DNA of 64,000 nucleotides from Marasmitruncus massiliensis (GCF_900186535.1 NZ_FYDE01000003.1:495258-559257); one strand, 5' to 3'. Positions 11,629 through 21,370 are shown, numbered from the stretch's first letter. Notes: generated by a model not told the origin, from the sequence alone. Numbers and translations are program-made.

Positions 11629-12843
11629 ATGTCATGCAAAAAGGAATGGATTGCCATGCTTTTGGCAGGTGGGCAGGGCAGCAGGCTTTATACCCTGACG
11701 AAAAACCTTGCAAAACCCGCGGTGCCGTTTGGAGGGAAATACCGGATTATCGATTTTCCGCTTTCCAACTGTGTCAATTCCGGGATTGACACAGTCGGTG
11801 TGTTGACACAGTATCAGCCTCTGGTGCTCAACGAATATATCGGAAACGGGCAGCCGTGGGATCTCGACCGCACAAATGGAGGCGTATTCGTCCTCCCGCC
11901 TTATCAAAAAAGCTCCGGCTCCGACTGGTATACGGGAACAGCAAACGCCATTTACCAGAATATCAATTTTATCGAGCGGTATGATCCTGAATATGTCTTG
12001 ATTCTGTCCGGTGATCACGTCTATAAAATGGATTATGAAAAAATGCTGGGATACCATAAGGAAAAGCAGGCCGACTGCACCATCGCGGTTTTGCAGGTTC
12101 CGATGGAGGAGGCTTCCCGCTTCGGCATCATGAACGCTTACCCGGACGGCACGATTTATGAGTTTGAGGAAAAGCCCCCCAAACCAAAGAGCAATCTGGC
12201 GTCCATGGGCATCTACATATTCTCGTGGAAAAAAATGAAGCAGTACCTTGAGGATGACGCGAAAAATCCGAACTCCCATAATGATTTCGGCAAGGACATT
12301 CTGCCTGCCATGCTGGGAGACGGGCAGAAGATGGTAGCCTATCCGTTTGAAGGCTACTGGAAGGATGTCGGCACGATCGACAGCCTGTGGGAAGCAAACA
12401 TGGATCTGCTGGACCCGAAGGTCCCGCTTGATTTATACGACGACAGCTGGAAAATTTACGCCAGAAACCCGGTGATGCCCCCGCATTTTATCGCGCAGGG
12501 CGCCGTTGTGCAGAATTCAATGGTGACGGAAGGCTGCAGTATCGCAGGCCTGGTTGACTTTTCCATCCTGTTTTCGGGCGTCACCGTGGAAGAAGGCGCG
12601 ACGGTACGAGATTCCATTGTAATGCCCGGAACGGTCATCAGGAAGAATGCCGTAATCGAATATGCGATCATTGCGGAAAACTGCGTGATTGAAGAAAACG
12701 TGGTGATCGGGCAGCGTCCGGAGGACGCGGAAGACAAGGACAGCTGGGGAGTTGCCGTGGTCGGGAACGGAGTTCGTATTGGAAGAGGAGCCGCTGTGGC
12801 CCCAAAATCCATGGTCGAAAAAGATGTGCAGGGGGTGCAGTAG
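11629..12843 (+). CDS. glgC: Glucose-1-phosphate adenylyltransferase, catalytic subunit
   Basis: Makes ADP-glucose from glucose-1-phosphate and ATP, the committed step of glycogen synthesis. The 404 residues have the nucleotidyltransferase core with [12 protein letters not shown] near residue 13 and [15 protein letters not shown], then a C-terminal left-handed beta-helix of hexapeptide repeats ([29 protein letters not shown]). Compared with glgD next door it keeps the GGxGxRL motif, so it is the catalytic partner. AAAGGGGGA precedes the ATG. Only 3 bases separate its stop from the glgD start. Confidence 0.96.
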   Translation: MSCKKEWIAMLLAGGQGSRLYTLTKNLAKPAVPFGGKYRIIDFPLSNCVNSGIDTVGVLTQYQPLVLNEYIGNGQPWDLDRTNGGVFVLPPYQKSSGSDWYTGTANAIYQNINFIERYDPEYVLILSGDHVYKMDYEKMLGYHKEKQADCTIAVLQVPMEEASRFGIMNAYPDGTIYEFEEKPPKPKSNLASMGIYIFSWKKMKQYLEDDAKNPNSHNDFGKDILPAMLGDGQKMVAYPFEGYWKDVGTIDSLWEANMDLLDPKVPLDLYDDSWKIYARNPVMPPHFIAQGAVVQNSMVTEGCSIAGLVDFSILFSGVTVEEGATVRDSIVMPGTVIRKNAVIEYAIIAENCVIEENVVIGQRPEDAEDKDSWGVAVVGNGVRIGRGAAVAPKSMVEKDVQGVQ

Positions 12844-12846
12844 TCT

Positions 12847-13971
12847 ATGAGGGAAAACAGGGTCTTGGGTATCATCTTCTCCAATATGCATGATACCATG
12901 CTTGGCGAACTGACAGAAAACCGTACCACCGGCTCAGTGCCTTACGGAGGCCGCTACCGCCTGATCGACTTTGTGCTTTCCAGCATGGTGAATTCCGACA
13001 TCACGGATGTCGGAATTGTAACCAAGCAAAACTACCAGTCCCTGATGGACCATGTGGGCGCAGGGCGCGCGTGGGACCTTTCCCGGAAGCGCGGCGGGCT
13101 GGTGATCCTGCCGCCGTTTGCAAGCCGCGGCGGCAGCGGGATTTATCGCGGCAGGCTGGAAGCATTGCGAGGAGCGATGGGGTTCATCAAGCACAGCAAC
13201 GCGAAATACGTGCTCCTGTGCGACTGTGACATTATTGCCAATATCGACCTGCGCGGCATGATCAACGAACATATCAAAAACGGCGCGCAGGTTACGATGA
13301 TGGTGAAAAATGCACAGGTACAGCCGGAAAACCTGCGGAATATCACAACTGTCATCTACGACAGCGAGCACAATGTCACAGACATCCTTGTGAGGCCGGA
13401 TGTCAAGGGCAGCCAGAACGTTTACATGAATGTCATGCTGGTGGAAAAAACGCTGCTGGAACGCATGGTCAGCGAAGGAATCAGTCACGATCACTATTCG
13501 CTGATTCGCCACGCGATTCAGCCGTCTATCGGCAAACTGAGCCTGAAAGCCTATGAATTCACCGGATATTCCCATAGGGTTTCTGGCCTGCGCTCCTATT
13601 TCGACGCCCATATGGAACTGCTGAGCACCGAAGTCCGCTCGCAGCTGTTTCCCCGCGATCTGCCCGTTTTTACCAAGGTGCGCGACGAAGTGCCGGTTAA
13701 ATATGGATTGTCGGCAAAGGTAAGCAATTCGCTGATTGCGGATGGCTGCATCATCGACGGTACTGTGGAAAACTGCGTGATTTTTCGCAGTGTCAGAGTC
13801 GGCAAAGGGGCTGTCTTAAACAACTGTATTCTCATGCAGGACACCATGGTCAGTGACAATACCCATCTTGAGTATGTCATTACAGACAAGAACGTGCTGG
13901 TAAAGAACGCGCGCACGCTGATTGGGTGCGACACCTATCCGATCTATATTGCCAAAGGCAATACTGTATGA
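12847..13971 (+). CDS. glgD: Glucose-1-phosphate adenylyltransferase regulatory subunit GlgD
   Basis: A 374-residue paralogue of GlgC. The N-terminal AGGQGSRL loop is replaced by IIFSNMHDTMLGELTEN, as in known GlgD proteins of Firmicutes, which form heterotetramers with GlgC and modulate it. GGRYRLIDFVLSSMVNS and a C-terminal hexapeptide beta-helix (SLIADGCIIDGTVENCVIF) are kept. Translation is probably coupled to glgC because the start follows the glgC stop by 3 bases and its ribosome site lies inside glgC. Confidence 0.95.
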   Translation: MRENRVLGIIFSNMHDTMLGELTENRTTGSVPYGGRYRLIDFVLSSMVNSDITDVGIVTKQNYQSLMDHVGAGRAWDLSRKRGGLVILPPFASRGGSGIYRGRLEALRGAMGFIKHSNAKYVLLCDCDIIANIDLRGMINEHIKNGAQVTMMVKNAQVQPENLRNITTVIYDSEHNVTDILVRPDVKGSQNVYMNVMLVEKTLLERMVSEGISHDHYSLIRHAIQPSIGKLSLKAYEFTGYSHRVSGLRSYFDAHMELLSTEVRSQLFPRDLPVFTKVRDEVPVKYGLSAKVSNSLIADGCIIDGTVENCVIFRSVRVGKGAVLNNCILMQDTMVSDNTHLEYVITDKNVLVKNARTLIGCDTYPIYIAKGNTV

Positions 13972-14053
13972 AGTCCGGAAGGCAGGCCTGCTGAGACAGG
14001 AGCAGCTGTCTTTGGAAAAGAATTGAACCAACGCCAGTGCAGGGAGGGTCACT

Positions 14054-15511
14054 ATGAAGATTTTATTTGCCGTATCAGAAGCCAACCCGTTTATTGCGAC
14101 AGGAGGCCTTGCGGATGTTGCGGGTTCGCTGCCGCGCGCAATCCGGAACTATCAGCACGCATGCCGTGTAGTGCTCCCGCTTTACAGCGCAATCAAGCAG
14201 GAATTGCGGGGAAAGATGAAATTTGTCTGCAATTTTTACGTCAATCTTGGCTGGCGCAACCAGTATTGCGGCGTTTTTGAAGCAAGCCATAACGGTGTCA
14301 AATACTATTTGCTGGATAATGAATATTATTTCAAACGTGATGGCGGCATCTACGGTTTTTATGATGATGCGGAAAGATTCGCGTTTTTCTCAAAAGCGGC
14401 CGTGGAAATGATTCAATATATCGATTTCGAACCTGAAATTATTCATTGCAACGACTGGCAGACCGCCATGATCCCTGTTTACCTGAACCTGTTCTACCGG
14501 CAGATTGATAAATATAAGGACATCAAAACGGTATTTACCATCCATAATATTCAGTATCAGGGAAAATATGGGATGGAAATTGCGGCGGATGTGCTGGGGC
14601 TTCCCTATTATGCGGCGCCGACGATGCTGTATGACGGATGCCTGAACATGATGAAGGCGGCCATTGAGGTCAGCGACTATGTGACAACCGTGAGCCCAAC
14701 CTACGCCAGGGAGATTACAGACCCCTGGTTTGCGCATGGGCTTGACCGGCTTCTGAAAGATCATCAGCACAAACTGGCCGGTATTTTGAACGGAATCGAT
14801 ACTGTCAGCTATAATCCCGAGGCAGACTCTGCCATTTACGAGAATTTTGGGCCGGGCTCGCTGGAAAAGAAGACGGTCAACAAGATTGAACTGCAAAAGG
14901 CCATGGGTTTGAGCCAGAACAAGGACGTCATGCTGGTAGGCATTGTCAGCCGCTTTGTCGCACATAAGGGGATAGACCTTATCCAGTACATCTTTGAGGA
15001 ACTGATGAAACGGGAGCTTCAAATCGTTGCCCTCGGGTCGGGGGATTATCTCTTCGAGAGCTTTTTTCAGGAGATGCAGGCAAAGTATCCGGGCAGAGCC
15101 GCCGTAAAAATCGGGTTTCTTCCCGATATAGCAAGAAAGATCTATGCCGGCTCCGATGTCTTCCTGATGCCTTCCAAGAGCGAGCCGTGCGGGCTGGCCC
15201 AGATGGTTTCCCTCCGTTACGGTACACTCCCGATCGTGCGGGAGACCGGCGGCCTGAAGGACTCCATCACCGACCTCGGGGATGAGCTGAAGGGGAACGG
15301 GTTCACCTTTAAAACCTATAATGCGCACGATATGCTTGGCGCGATAGACCGTGCCGCCAGCCTGTATTACGACAGAGAAAATTGGAAACAGGTGATACAA
15401 AAAGCGATGCAGAGCGATTTTACATGGAAACGCTCCGCGGGAGAATATATTAGCATGTACCGCAAAATCCTCAGCAAAGACGAGCCGGAAAACGCTTCAG
15501 TCAAAAATTGA
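14054..15511 (+). CDS. glgA: Glycogen synthase (ADP-glucose type)
   Basis: GT5 glucosyltransferase that adds glucose from ADP-glucose to alpha-1,4-glucan. The 485-residue GT-B protein has ATGGLADVAGSLP near residue 16 (the KxGGL motif reads ATGGL) in the N-terminal domain. The C-terminal domain has PSKSEPCGLAQMVSLRYGT (about 376-395), the donor-site EPCGL motif. AGGGAGG precedes the ATG. It is the last gene of the operon and is ended by a strong hairpin. No glgP (phosphorylase) is seen nearby. Confidence 0.96.
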   Translation: MKILFAVSEANPFIATGGLADVAGSLPRAIRNYQHACRVVLPLYSAIKQELRGKMKFVCNFYVNLGWRNQYCGVFEASHNGVKYYLLDNEYYFKRDGGIYGFYDDAERFAFFSKAAVEMIQYIDFEPEIIHCNDWQTAMIPVYLNLFYRQIDKYKDIKTVFTIHNIQYQGKYGMEIAADVLGLPYYAAPTMLYDGCLNMMKAAIEVSDYVTTVSPTYAREITDPWFAHGLDRLLKDHQHKLAGILNGIDTVSYNPEADSAIYENFGPGSLEKKTVNKIELQKAMGLSQNKDVMLVGIVSRFVAHKGIDLIQYIFEELMKRELQIVALGSGDYLFESFFQEMQAKYPGRAAVKIGFLPDIARKIYAGSDVFLMPSKSEPCGLAQMVSLRYGTLPIVRETGGLKDSITDLGDELKGNGFTFKTYNAHDMLGAIDRAASLYYDRENWKQVIQKAMQSDFTWKRSAGEYISMYRKILSKDEPENASVKN

Positions 15512-15531
15512 ACTCCATATGCAACATGCAG

Positions 15532-15557
15532 AAAAGCCCGCATCAGCGGGCTTTTCT
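15532..15557 (+). terminator. Intrinsic terminator of the glycogen operon (probably bidirectional)
   Basis: AAAAGCCCGC-ATCA-GCGGGCTTTT, with T on the plus side and A on the other. It lies between convergent glgA and prmC and can serve both. Confidence 0.9.
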
Positions 15558-15573
15558 ATTGCCAGATACAGTG

Positions 15574-16413
15574 TCAGGACTTTTGACCGAATACAACACG
15601 TTCTATTCCGGCCAGATCTTTGCGGATTCCGATTTTTCCATAGCCCGCGGCGAGAAGCAGACCGGACACTTTCTGCGCCTGGTTATACCCGGTTTCAAAC
15701 GCAATGGCGCCGTCAGGCTTCAGCAGATGGTAGTAAATTGCGGGAAGGCGGCGATAAAAATGATAACCGTCTTCTCCGCCGAACAGCGCCATTTCCGGTT
15801 CAAAGGTGATCTGCTTTTGCAGGGTCTCCAGCTCGTTTTGCGGAATATAAGGCGGGTTGGACACCGCTAAATCGAGCAGCGGCAGCTCGGGCGGTGCGAA
15901 TACATCACAACGTATGGCCTGCACCTCGACTTGGTTGCGTGCAATATTTTCGCGCAGATAGGGGAAGGCGGCTTCGGACAGCTCAAGTGCAAAAACTTTC
16001 GCATCCGGCCTTTTGTACGCAATCGCCGCAGCGATACAGCCGGACCCTGCGCACAGGTCCGCCACAACGGGATTTTTCCGGCCTTTCAGCAGTTCCAACG
16101 CCGTTTCAACCAGGATTTCCGTATCCGGACGCGGAATCAGGACACCTTCGCCGACTTTAAACGGCAGCCCGAAAAACTCCCATTCCCCGAGCAGGTATTG
16201 CAGCGGGTAGCCTTCCGCGTAGCGGCCGCATAAATCCAGAAATTCTACCGCTTTCTCCGCGTCCGCAGGGTTCTGCCCGACCAGCGGCAGCCGGTAGCGG
16301 GAGATGCCCATGACATGCTCAAACAGCAGGGAAACGTCAAAAGCGCAGGAATCTTCCTGCGCTTTCTCTTTACAGTTTTGACAGGCGGTGCGGTATAAAT
16401 CGTTCAGCGTCAT
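15574..16413 (-). CDS. prmC: Peptide chain release factor N5-glutamine methyltransferase
   Basis: SAM-dependent methylation of the GGQ glutamine of RF1/RF2. The 279 residues comprise an N-terminal helical domain and a Rossmann methyltransferase with DLCAGSGCIAAA (119-130) for SAM and the diagnostic SNPPYI motif (Asn186-Tyr189). Its ATG overlaps the stop of the upstream DUF1385 gene (TGATG), so translation is probably coupled. In Firmicutes prmC is typically next to prfA and a DUF1385 (yqhQ-like) gene; prfA is absent here. Confidence 0.96.
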   Translation of the reverse strand: MTLNDLYRTACQNCKEKAQEDSCAFDVSLLFEHVMGISRYRLPLVGQNPADAEKAVEFLDLCGRYAEGYPLQYLLGEWEFFGLPFKVGEGVLIPRPDTEILVETALELLKGRKNPVVADLCAGSGCIAAAIAYKRPDAKVFALELSEAAFPYLRENIARNQVEVQAIRCDVFAPPELPLLDLAVSNPPYIPQNELETLQKQITFEPEMALFGGEDGYHFYRRLPAIYYHLLKPDGAIAFETGYNQAQKVSGLLLAAGYGKIGIRKDLAGIERVVFGQKS

Positions 16414-17351
16414 CAGAAGCGGTCCTCGTCCTGGTTTTCGGGGATGCAGGGCTTCATAGAGGCAATGGCAACCTCCAGCATGGAGGCGTCCGGTTCAAAG
16501 GTCGTAAAGTTCTGCAGCCAGAGACCGGGGGCGGAAATCGCGCGGGTAAACGCATTGTCGTGGCGGCCGGCGAAACGGATGATTTCATACGCGATGCCGA
16601 CAACTACAGGCAGCAGCAGAATTTTCAGCGCCACGCGCATCCAGATGCTGCTCCACGTCACAACAGAAAAGACAATGATGGAAATAATCAGTACAATCAG
16701 CATAAAGCTGGTTCCGCAGCGGGGATGAAACCGGGGGTATTTCATGGCGTTTTCAGGGGTCAACTCTTCGCCCGCCTCATAGCAGGCAATTGTTTTATGT
16801 TCCGCGCCGTGATACTGAAAAACACGGTGAATGTCTGGGGTACGGGAAACCGCGAACAGGTAAAGGACAAAAATAACGATTTTCAGGATTCCTTCGGCGA
16901 TGGTCAGCAGATAGTTGGGAGCGGCGAGAGCGCTGCCCAGATATTTTACAAGCGTAGCCGGCAGCAGCATGAACAGCCCTACGGCAATCACAACGGCGAC
17001 GATGGTGACCAGCGCGTTAAACAGTACGGACATCTTGTCCCCGAGGTGCTCTTCCAGCCAAATTTCCAGCCTGGAGGGGTTCTCCTCTTCGGAAGTCCCG
17101 GAGATATCTGCGGATTTCATCAGACATTGATAGCCAAGCGCCAGCATAGAAAACAGGTTAAAGATTCCGCGGACAAACGGCAGCTTCGTATACCATCTGT
17201 TTGCCGCGGTCTCCCATGTTTCCGAATAGATGGTCCCGTCCGGTTTGCGGACCGACATGGCCGATACACGCGGGCCCCGCATCATGACGCCTTCAATGAG
17301 GGCCTGACCGCCGATGGATGTTTTTTTCACTGCACAGCTTTTTTCCGACAA
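16413..17351 (-). CDS. DUF1385 (YqhQ-like) integral membrane protein
   Basis: About 312 residues. The signature KKTSIGGQALIEGVMMRG sits near the N-terminus, followed by RKPDGTI and several hydrophobic segments (FNALVTIVAVVIAVGLFMLL, ILKIVIFVLYLFAV, FMLIVLIISIIVFSVVTW). A YHGAEHKTIACYEAGEELT block with His, Glu and Cys residues lies between membrane segments. I choose the TTG at 17351 because AGGAAGGA lies 9 bases upstream; a GTG at 17399 is possible but has a poor site. The family has no settled biochemical role. Its stop overlaps the prmC start. Confidence 0.9.
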   Translation of the reverse strand: MSEKSCAVKKTSIGGQALIEGVMMRGPRVSAMSVRKPDGTIYSETWETAANRWYTKLPFVRGIFNLFSMLALGYQCLMKSADISGTSEEENPSRLEIWLEEHLGDKMSVLFNALVTIVAVVIAVGLFMLLPATLVKYLGSALAAPNYLLTIAEGILKIVIFVLYLFAVSRTPDIHRVFQYHGAEHKTIACYEAGEELTPENAMKYPRFHPRCGTSFMLIVLIISIIVFSVVTWSSIWMRVALKILLLPVVVGIAYEIIRFAGRHDNAFTRAISAPGLWLQNFTTFEPDASMLEVAIASMKPCIPENQDEDRF

Positions 17352-17455
17352 ATGATCAAATCCTTCCTGTTCCCATGGGAATGTCCGCACCGCCGACACC
17401 TGACTTTACGGCAGTATAACGACATTATAAAGCGTATATATGAACATTTCAACTT

Positions 17456-18856
17456 TCAATTTTTCGCAAGGGGAAGCACAATCGTTACCTTGGTACCGAC
17501 GCCTTCTTTTGAAGTGATCTCCAGTGTGCCTCCGTGCATGGTAATGATTTCGTCCGCGACCGCAAGCCCGATTCCCGAACCGCGGCGGGTGGAATTTGCC
17601 TTGAAGAACTTCTCCTTGACCTTTGGCAGATAGGCTTCCTTGATGCCGATTCCTGTGTCGGCGACGGATATGCGGATCGATTCGCCGGTAACCGCGGCAT
17701 GAACGGTAACGGTGTCGCCGCTGTCGGAATATTTGAGCGCGTTGTCAATAATATTGACGAATACCTGGCGCAGCCTGTTGCGGTCGCCGAAAAACAATGC
17801 GACCTGATCGGGCTCTTCATAAATCAGCTGCTTATTCTCATGCTTTGCGCGTTCCTCGAACATCAGCACCGCGTCGGAAAGTTCCGCAATCAGATCCAGC
17901 TTTTCCTTTACAAGCTGCATGCGCCCGTTCTGCAGACGGCTGAAGTCCAGAAGCTCCTCCACCATCTGCGCTAAGCGCTCGGTTTCTCCGGTGATGACGC
18001 GCATCCCTTTGCCAAGCAGCTCCGAATCGACCTCGCCGCCCATGTCGGCCAGCGTTTCCGACCAGCCCTTGATTGCGGTGAGCGGGGTGCGCAGCTCGTG
18101 GGAGACCGAGGAGATAAAGTCGTTTTTCATCTTTTCATTGGCGGAAAGTTCCTCCGCCATATAGTTGATGGTGTCGCACAGCTCGCCGATCTCATCATCA
18201 TTTTTCTTATGCAGACGGGCGTTGAAGTCCCCCTGCGCAATCTTGCGCGCGGTAACACTTACATCACCCACCGGGTTTACAATGGAATTGATAAAATAGG
18301 AACTGGAGAAGATGACGAAAAAGATGATTGCCACACCGAACAGGGTAATAATCAGAATCAACAGCACAATCTGGCGGTCGATGCGGTCGAGCGATACGGC
18401 GAACCGCATGGCCGCAAGCTGCTGATCCACGACAGGGGACGCAACCGTGATCGCCATGATGTTTTCCCCGTTTATAGTCCCCACAAATTCACCGATTCCC
18501 ACCGACATCGCATCGTCAAAATCACTGGTCTGAATGGTGGAATCCGCCTCGAATCCGCTGGAAGTAAAGGTGACCCTGCGGTCAAGGTCGACCGTCATGA
18601 GCTCCATGTGATTGCGTTCTTTAAAATTCTCCACCAGACTGCGCACCTGTTCGGAAAAGTTGCCGGACATGTCCTCGGAATAATCGGTGAGCTGATTGGT
18701 TACGTAGTTTGCCTGTGCCATAATCGCGGCGCGGACATTATTGTAATAAAACGCGCGGATGCCCATCGAAAATCCGATTTCCAATGAAATCAGAATGACA
18801 AGAATGACGCCCAGATTATTGAAAAGCCAGCGCTTGGTGATTTTTCTGGCCGCCAT
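17456..18856 (-). CDS. Membrane sensor histidine kinase (HAMP, HisKA, HATPase_c)
   Basis: A 466-residue sensor kinase. The first membrane helix is at about 12-36 (NLGVILVILISLEIGFSMGI). An extracytoplasmic sensing region of about 130 residues follows, then a second helix near 165-190 and a HAMP segment (NPVGDVSVTARKIAQGDFNARL). The H box SSVSHELRTPL has His253. N, G1 (DTGIGI) and G2 (GSGIGLAV) boxes are present, so the kinase looks active. Start 18856 is favoured by GGGAGGG 6 bases upstream. It lies 45 bases downstream of its response regulator gene; the lipoprotein gene upstream of both probably belongs to the same transcript. Confidence 0.95.
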   Translation of the reverse strand: MAARKITKRWLFNNLGVILVILISLEIGFSMGIRAFYYNNVRAAIMAQANYVTNQLTDYSEDMSGNFSEQVRSLVENFKERNHMELMTVDLDRRVTFTSSGFEADSTIQTSDFDDAMSVGIGEFVGTINGENIMAITVASPVVDQQLAAMRFAVSLDRIDRQIVLLILIITLFGVAIIFFVIFSSSYFINSIVNPVGDVSVTARKIAQGDFNARLHKKNDDEIGELCDTINYMAEELSANEKMKNDFISSVSHELRTPLTAIKGWSETLADMGGEVDSELLGKGMRVITGETERLAQMVEELLDFSRLQNGRMQLVKEKLDLIAELSDAVLMFEERAKHENKQLIYEEPDQVALFFGDRNRLRQVFVNIIDNALKYSDSGDTVTVHAAVTGESIRISVADTGIGIKEAYLPKVKEKFFKANSTRRGSGIGLAVADEIITMHGGTLEITSKEGVGTKVTIVLPLAKN

Positions 18857-18901
18857 GGTCATCCCTCCCTTTCGGCCGATGCAGTTGAGAATTCAACCGG
18901 A

Positions 18902-19606
18902 TTACTTCTGCACCCACTTATATCCAAAGCCCCATACGGTCAGCAGATATTGCGGCTCGGACGGTACATCCTCCAGCTTCATGCGCAGGCGGCGGATGTT
19001 GACATCAACAATTTTAATGTCACCGAAATACCCTTCGCCCCAGACTTTGTTCAGGATATCCTGACGCCCGAGCGCTGTATTGGGGTTGTTGAAAAAGTAC
19101 TCGAGAATCTGATATTCCACCTGCGTCAATTCCAGAATCTGTCCGTTTTTGGAAACTGTACGGCTTTTGGTATTCAGGGTAAAAGGCCCTGACTTCAGTT
19201 CGCTGATAACAGGGGCCTGCACTTTTTCGGCAGCCATCGTGACGCGGCGGTGAATCGCATCCACGCGCGCGATCAGTTCGGAAGGAGAAAACGGCTTGGT
19301 CACATAATCATCCGCGCCGATCATCAACCCGTTGACCTTGTCCATTTCCTGGCCTTTTGCGGTGAGCATAATAATCCCTACCGAGGCGTTCTTTTCCCGC
19401 ATGCGGCGGCAGACCTCAAACCCGTCCATGCCGGGCATCATGACATCCAGCAGAACCACGTCGAAGTAGAACGGGTTACGGTCGAACACCTGCATGGCTT
19501 CCTCGCCGTTGGAAACATCCACTACCTCATAGCCGGACCGCTTGAGATTAATCACTTCAAAATCGCGGATGACATCTTCATCCTCTACAACCAGAACACA
19601 TTTCAT
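18902..19606 (-). CDS. OmpR/PhoB-family response regulator
   Basis: A 234-residue two-domain regulator. The receiver has the acidic pocket (EDED at 8-11), phospho-acceptor Asp54 in VVLLDVMMPG, Thr in MLTAKG, and Lys in YVTKPF. The C-terminal winged helix ends with NIRRLRMKLEDVPSEPQYLLTVWGFGYKW. AAAGGTG precedes the ATG. It lies 31 bases after the lipoprotein gene and just before its kinase. Target genes cannot be read from the window. Confidence 0.96.
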   Translation of the reverse strand: MKCVLVVEDEDVIRDFEVINLKRSGYEVVDVSNGEEAMQVFDRNPFYFDVVLLDVMMPGMDGFEVCRRMREKNASVGIIMLTAKGQEMDKVNGLMIGADDYVTKPFSPSELIARVDAIHRRVTMAAEKVQAPVISELKSGPFTLNTKSRTVSKNGQILELTQVEYQILEYFFNNPNTALGRQDILNKVWGEGYFGDIKIVDVNIRRLRMKLEDVPSEPQYLLTVWGFGYKWVQK

Positions 19607-19637
19607 ATCAAAATCACCTTTCTTTGTATACGGCAGC

Positions 19638-21074
19638 CTAAAGCAGGGTAAAAATGCGATTGGGATTTTTGGAGGACAGCTGGTAGGAGCTGATCGAGAG
19701 GCTGCTCTTCACCTTATCCGGAATGTAGGCATAGTAGGTGAACATGCCGCGGGTATCCAATTCCGTATATTTTTCGAGGAATTTATCCTGATACCCTTTT
19801 TTGGAGACTACGCGGATCCGAAGCAGCTCGCCCGCAAGATCACTAAACGGGTCCTCAAGGGATGCATTATACTCGATAAACCGCCACTCGCTGGTTTCCG
19901 GCTGGGCAAAAACCGTCACCTGATCGATCCAGTCTTCCGGAAAATTTACACGATAGCCTCCGGACCGGTTGATGACTGTGGCGAGCATGCGTACGAGCTT
20001 GTTGCCCTGAAGCTGCATATATTCCGTCAGATACAGCGCCTCGCTGTCCTTTTGCTTTTGGTAACCGGGCAGCAGACGGGCAGTCGGAATTTCAATAACG
20101 GAATCGCCGTTGATATCCGCGCAGACAGTTTCCTTAGGAGTATCTTTTCCGCCGGAAATCGCATCCCGCAGGGTACGCTCGTAAAGAGGCGGGCCCCCGT
20201 CTTCGCTCTCATCGCCGCTCATGCCGATACTGATGACAGGGGCAAGAAGGCCGTCGTCATCCAGCGTGAACACCTCGGTGGCCAACACATCGCCAAATAG
20301 AAGCTCATCAATAAATACGCCTCGGCGCCCGCTGCTGCGGTCAAGATTGCCGGCAATAACACCGACAAACTGCGATATGGAATCCGACAGGGAATGTTCG
20401 CTGAACAGCCGGACAACGCCGGCCTCGCTGTCATAGGAAAGCTGCTTGATCCAGGAGGATTCCAGACGGTTGCGTTCATCGCGGCTAAACAGAAAAATAT
20501 CATCCAGTCCGTCCGTATTCAAATCATTGATGAGGTAGGTGTCATAATAGTTAAAGTCGGTTTTTCCGGAGCTGTCCCGGAACAGCATGCGCTCAAGTTT
20601 ACCGCCCGAACAGGTATAAAGCTCCAGCTGTTTTTCCGTCTCTTCCTCGCTGCTCCAGCCGACCACGATGTCCGCGCTGTCCGGACCGGAGATATGGGCG
20701 AACGCGACAAATTCCACCTCTTCGCTCGCGCCTGACAGCGCGTTGACAGCCCGCCACACGCCGTCCTCCTTATCAAGCAGGGCGACGCGAGTCGTACTGC
20801 TCAAACCAATGGAGTAGAACGCCAGCGCCTCTTCGTCTCCGTCTTTGTCCAGATCCTGATAGATAAATGCGGAACGATAGTCGCCGCTTTTGGGATATTT
20901 CAGAGTAAAATCCCCTGTAACAGATTCCCGCAGAGCATCGTCGATTGCCTTTTGTTCCGCGGTCAGTCGGGGCGGCTGCATTAAATCCCCGGTGACAGGG
21001 CTTAACCCGGTGCAGGAGGAGCATAAAAACGATACAGCCAGCAAAACAGCTGTCAGCATGGTTTTGTGCAGCAA
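19638..21074 (-). CDS. Lipoprotein with Asp-rich FG-GAP/VCBS-like repeats, linked to a two-component system
   Basis: A 478-residue exported protein with a signal peptide (TMLTAVLLAVSFLCSSC) and lipobox LCSSC. Three Asp-rich calcium-loop-like motifs recur (DLDKDGDEEALAFY, DLNTDGLDDIFLFS, DINGDSVIEIPTA), each followed by hydrophobic strands. This pattern is typical of FG-GAP/VCBS beta-propeller blades. The start is the TTG at 21074, with AAAGGGG 6 bases upstream; longer starts carry no site. It heads the operon with the response regulator and sensor kinase, which suggests an extracellular accessory sensor or a target. That role is inference; no enzyme motif is seen. Confidence 0.8.
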   Translation of the reverse strand: MLHKTMLTAVLLAVSFLCSSCTGLSPVTGDLMQPPRLTAEQKAIDDALRESVTGDFTLKYPKSGDYRSAFIYQDLDKDGDEEALAFYSIGLSSTTRVALLDKEDGVWRAVNALSGASEEVEFVAFAHISGPDSADIVVGWSSEEETEKQLELYTCSGGKLERMLFRDSSGKTDFNYYDTYLINDLNTDGLDDIFLFSRDERNRLESSWIKQLSYDSEAGVVRLFSEHSLSDSISQFVGVIAGNLDRSSGRRGVFIDELLFGDVLATEVFTLDDDGLLAPVISIGMSGDESEDGGPPLYERTLRDAISGGKDTPKETVCADINGDSVIEIPTARLLPGYQKQKDSEALYLTEYMQLQGNKLVRMLATVINRSGGYRVNFPEDWIDQVTVFAQPETSEWRFIEYNASLEDPFSDLAGELLRIRVVSKKGYQDKFLEKYTELDTRGMFTYYAYIPDKVKSSLSISSYQLSSKNPNRIFTLL

Positions 21075-21130
21075 AAAACCACCCCTTTCTAAGAAATTGA
21101 TCCGGCAATAGTGCATAAAACGATATGCTA

Positions 21131-21159
21131 ATTTTATAGCAAAGCCGGTGGAATGTCAA
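21131..21159 (-). promoter_or_regulatory. Sigma-A promoter of the lipoprotein/two-component operon
   Basis: On the minus strand TTGACA, 17 bases, TAAAAT: a near-perfect promoter about 50 bases before the lipoprotein start. Confidence 0.82.
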
Positions 21160-21181
21160 CGGAAGCCGGCTTTTGCCAAAA

Positions 21182-21205
21182 TAAAAAGCCGCCGAATGAA
21201 GCGGC
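21182..21205 (-). terminator. Intrinsic terminator downstream of the XRE gene
   Basis: A GCCGC/GCGGC stem with a short loop and TTTTTA on the minus strand. It lies 166 bases past the XRE stop and just upstream of the lipoprotein promoter. Confidence 0.7.
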
Positions 21206-21370
21206 AGCCTGCAAACAACATTGCGTATTATGATAAATCATGATAAAATAGTCAAAAAGTGACTATTAGCACTTATGGCCAAGGCGATACGTTCGCAAGG
21301 TTTGTTTCCGCCTTAATGGTCAATGATACCACTGCGTGCTTTGCATTCGTGATATCATCATAAAATATCT
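21206..21370. other. Structured spacer with a second candidate XRE site
   Basis: It holds TTGCGTATTA (21221-21230), whose complement TAATACGCAA also occurs in the operator of the XRE gene. It also holds a TAGTCA-AAAAG-TGACTA inverted repeat, a minus-strand promoter-like pair (TTGACT, 17 bases, CATAAT) and a loose GGCCAAGGCG...CGCCTTAATGGTC pairing. No frame with a ribosome site is present. It may be only an untranslated 3' region. Confidence 0.35.
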
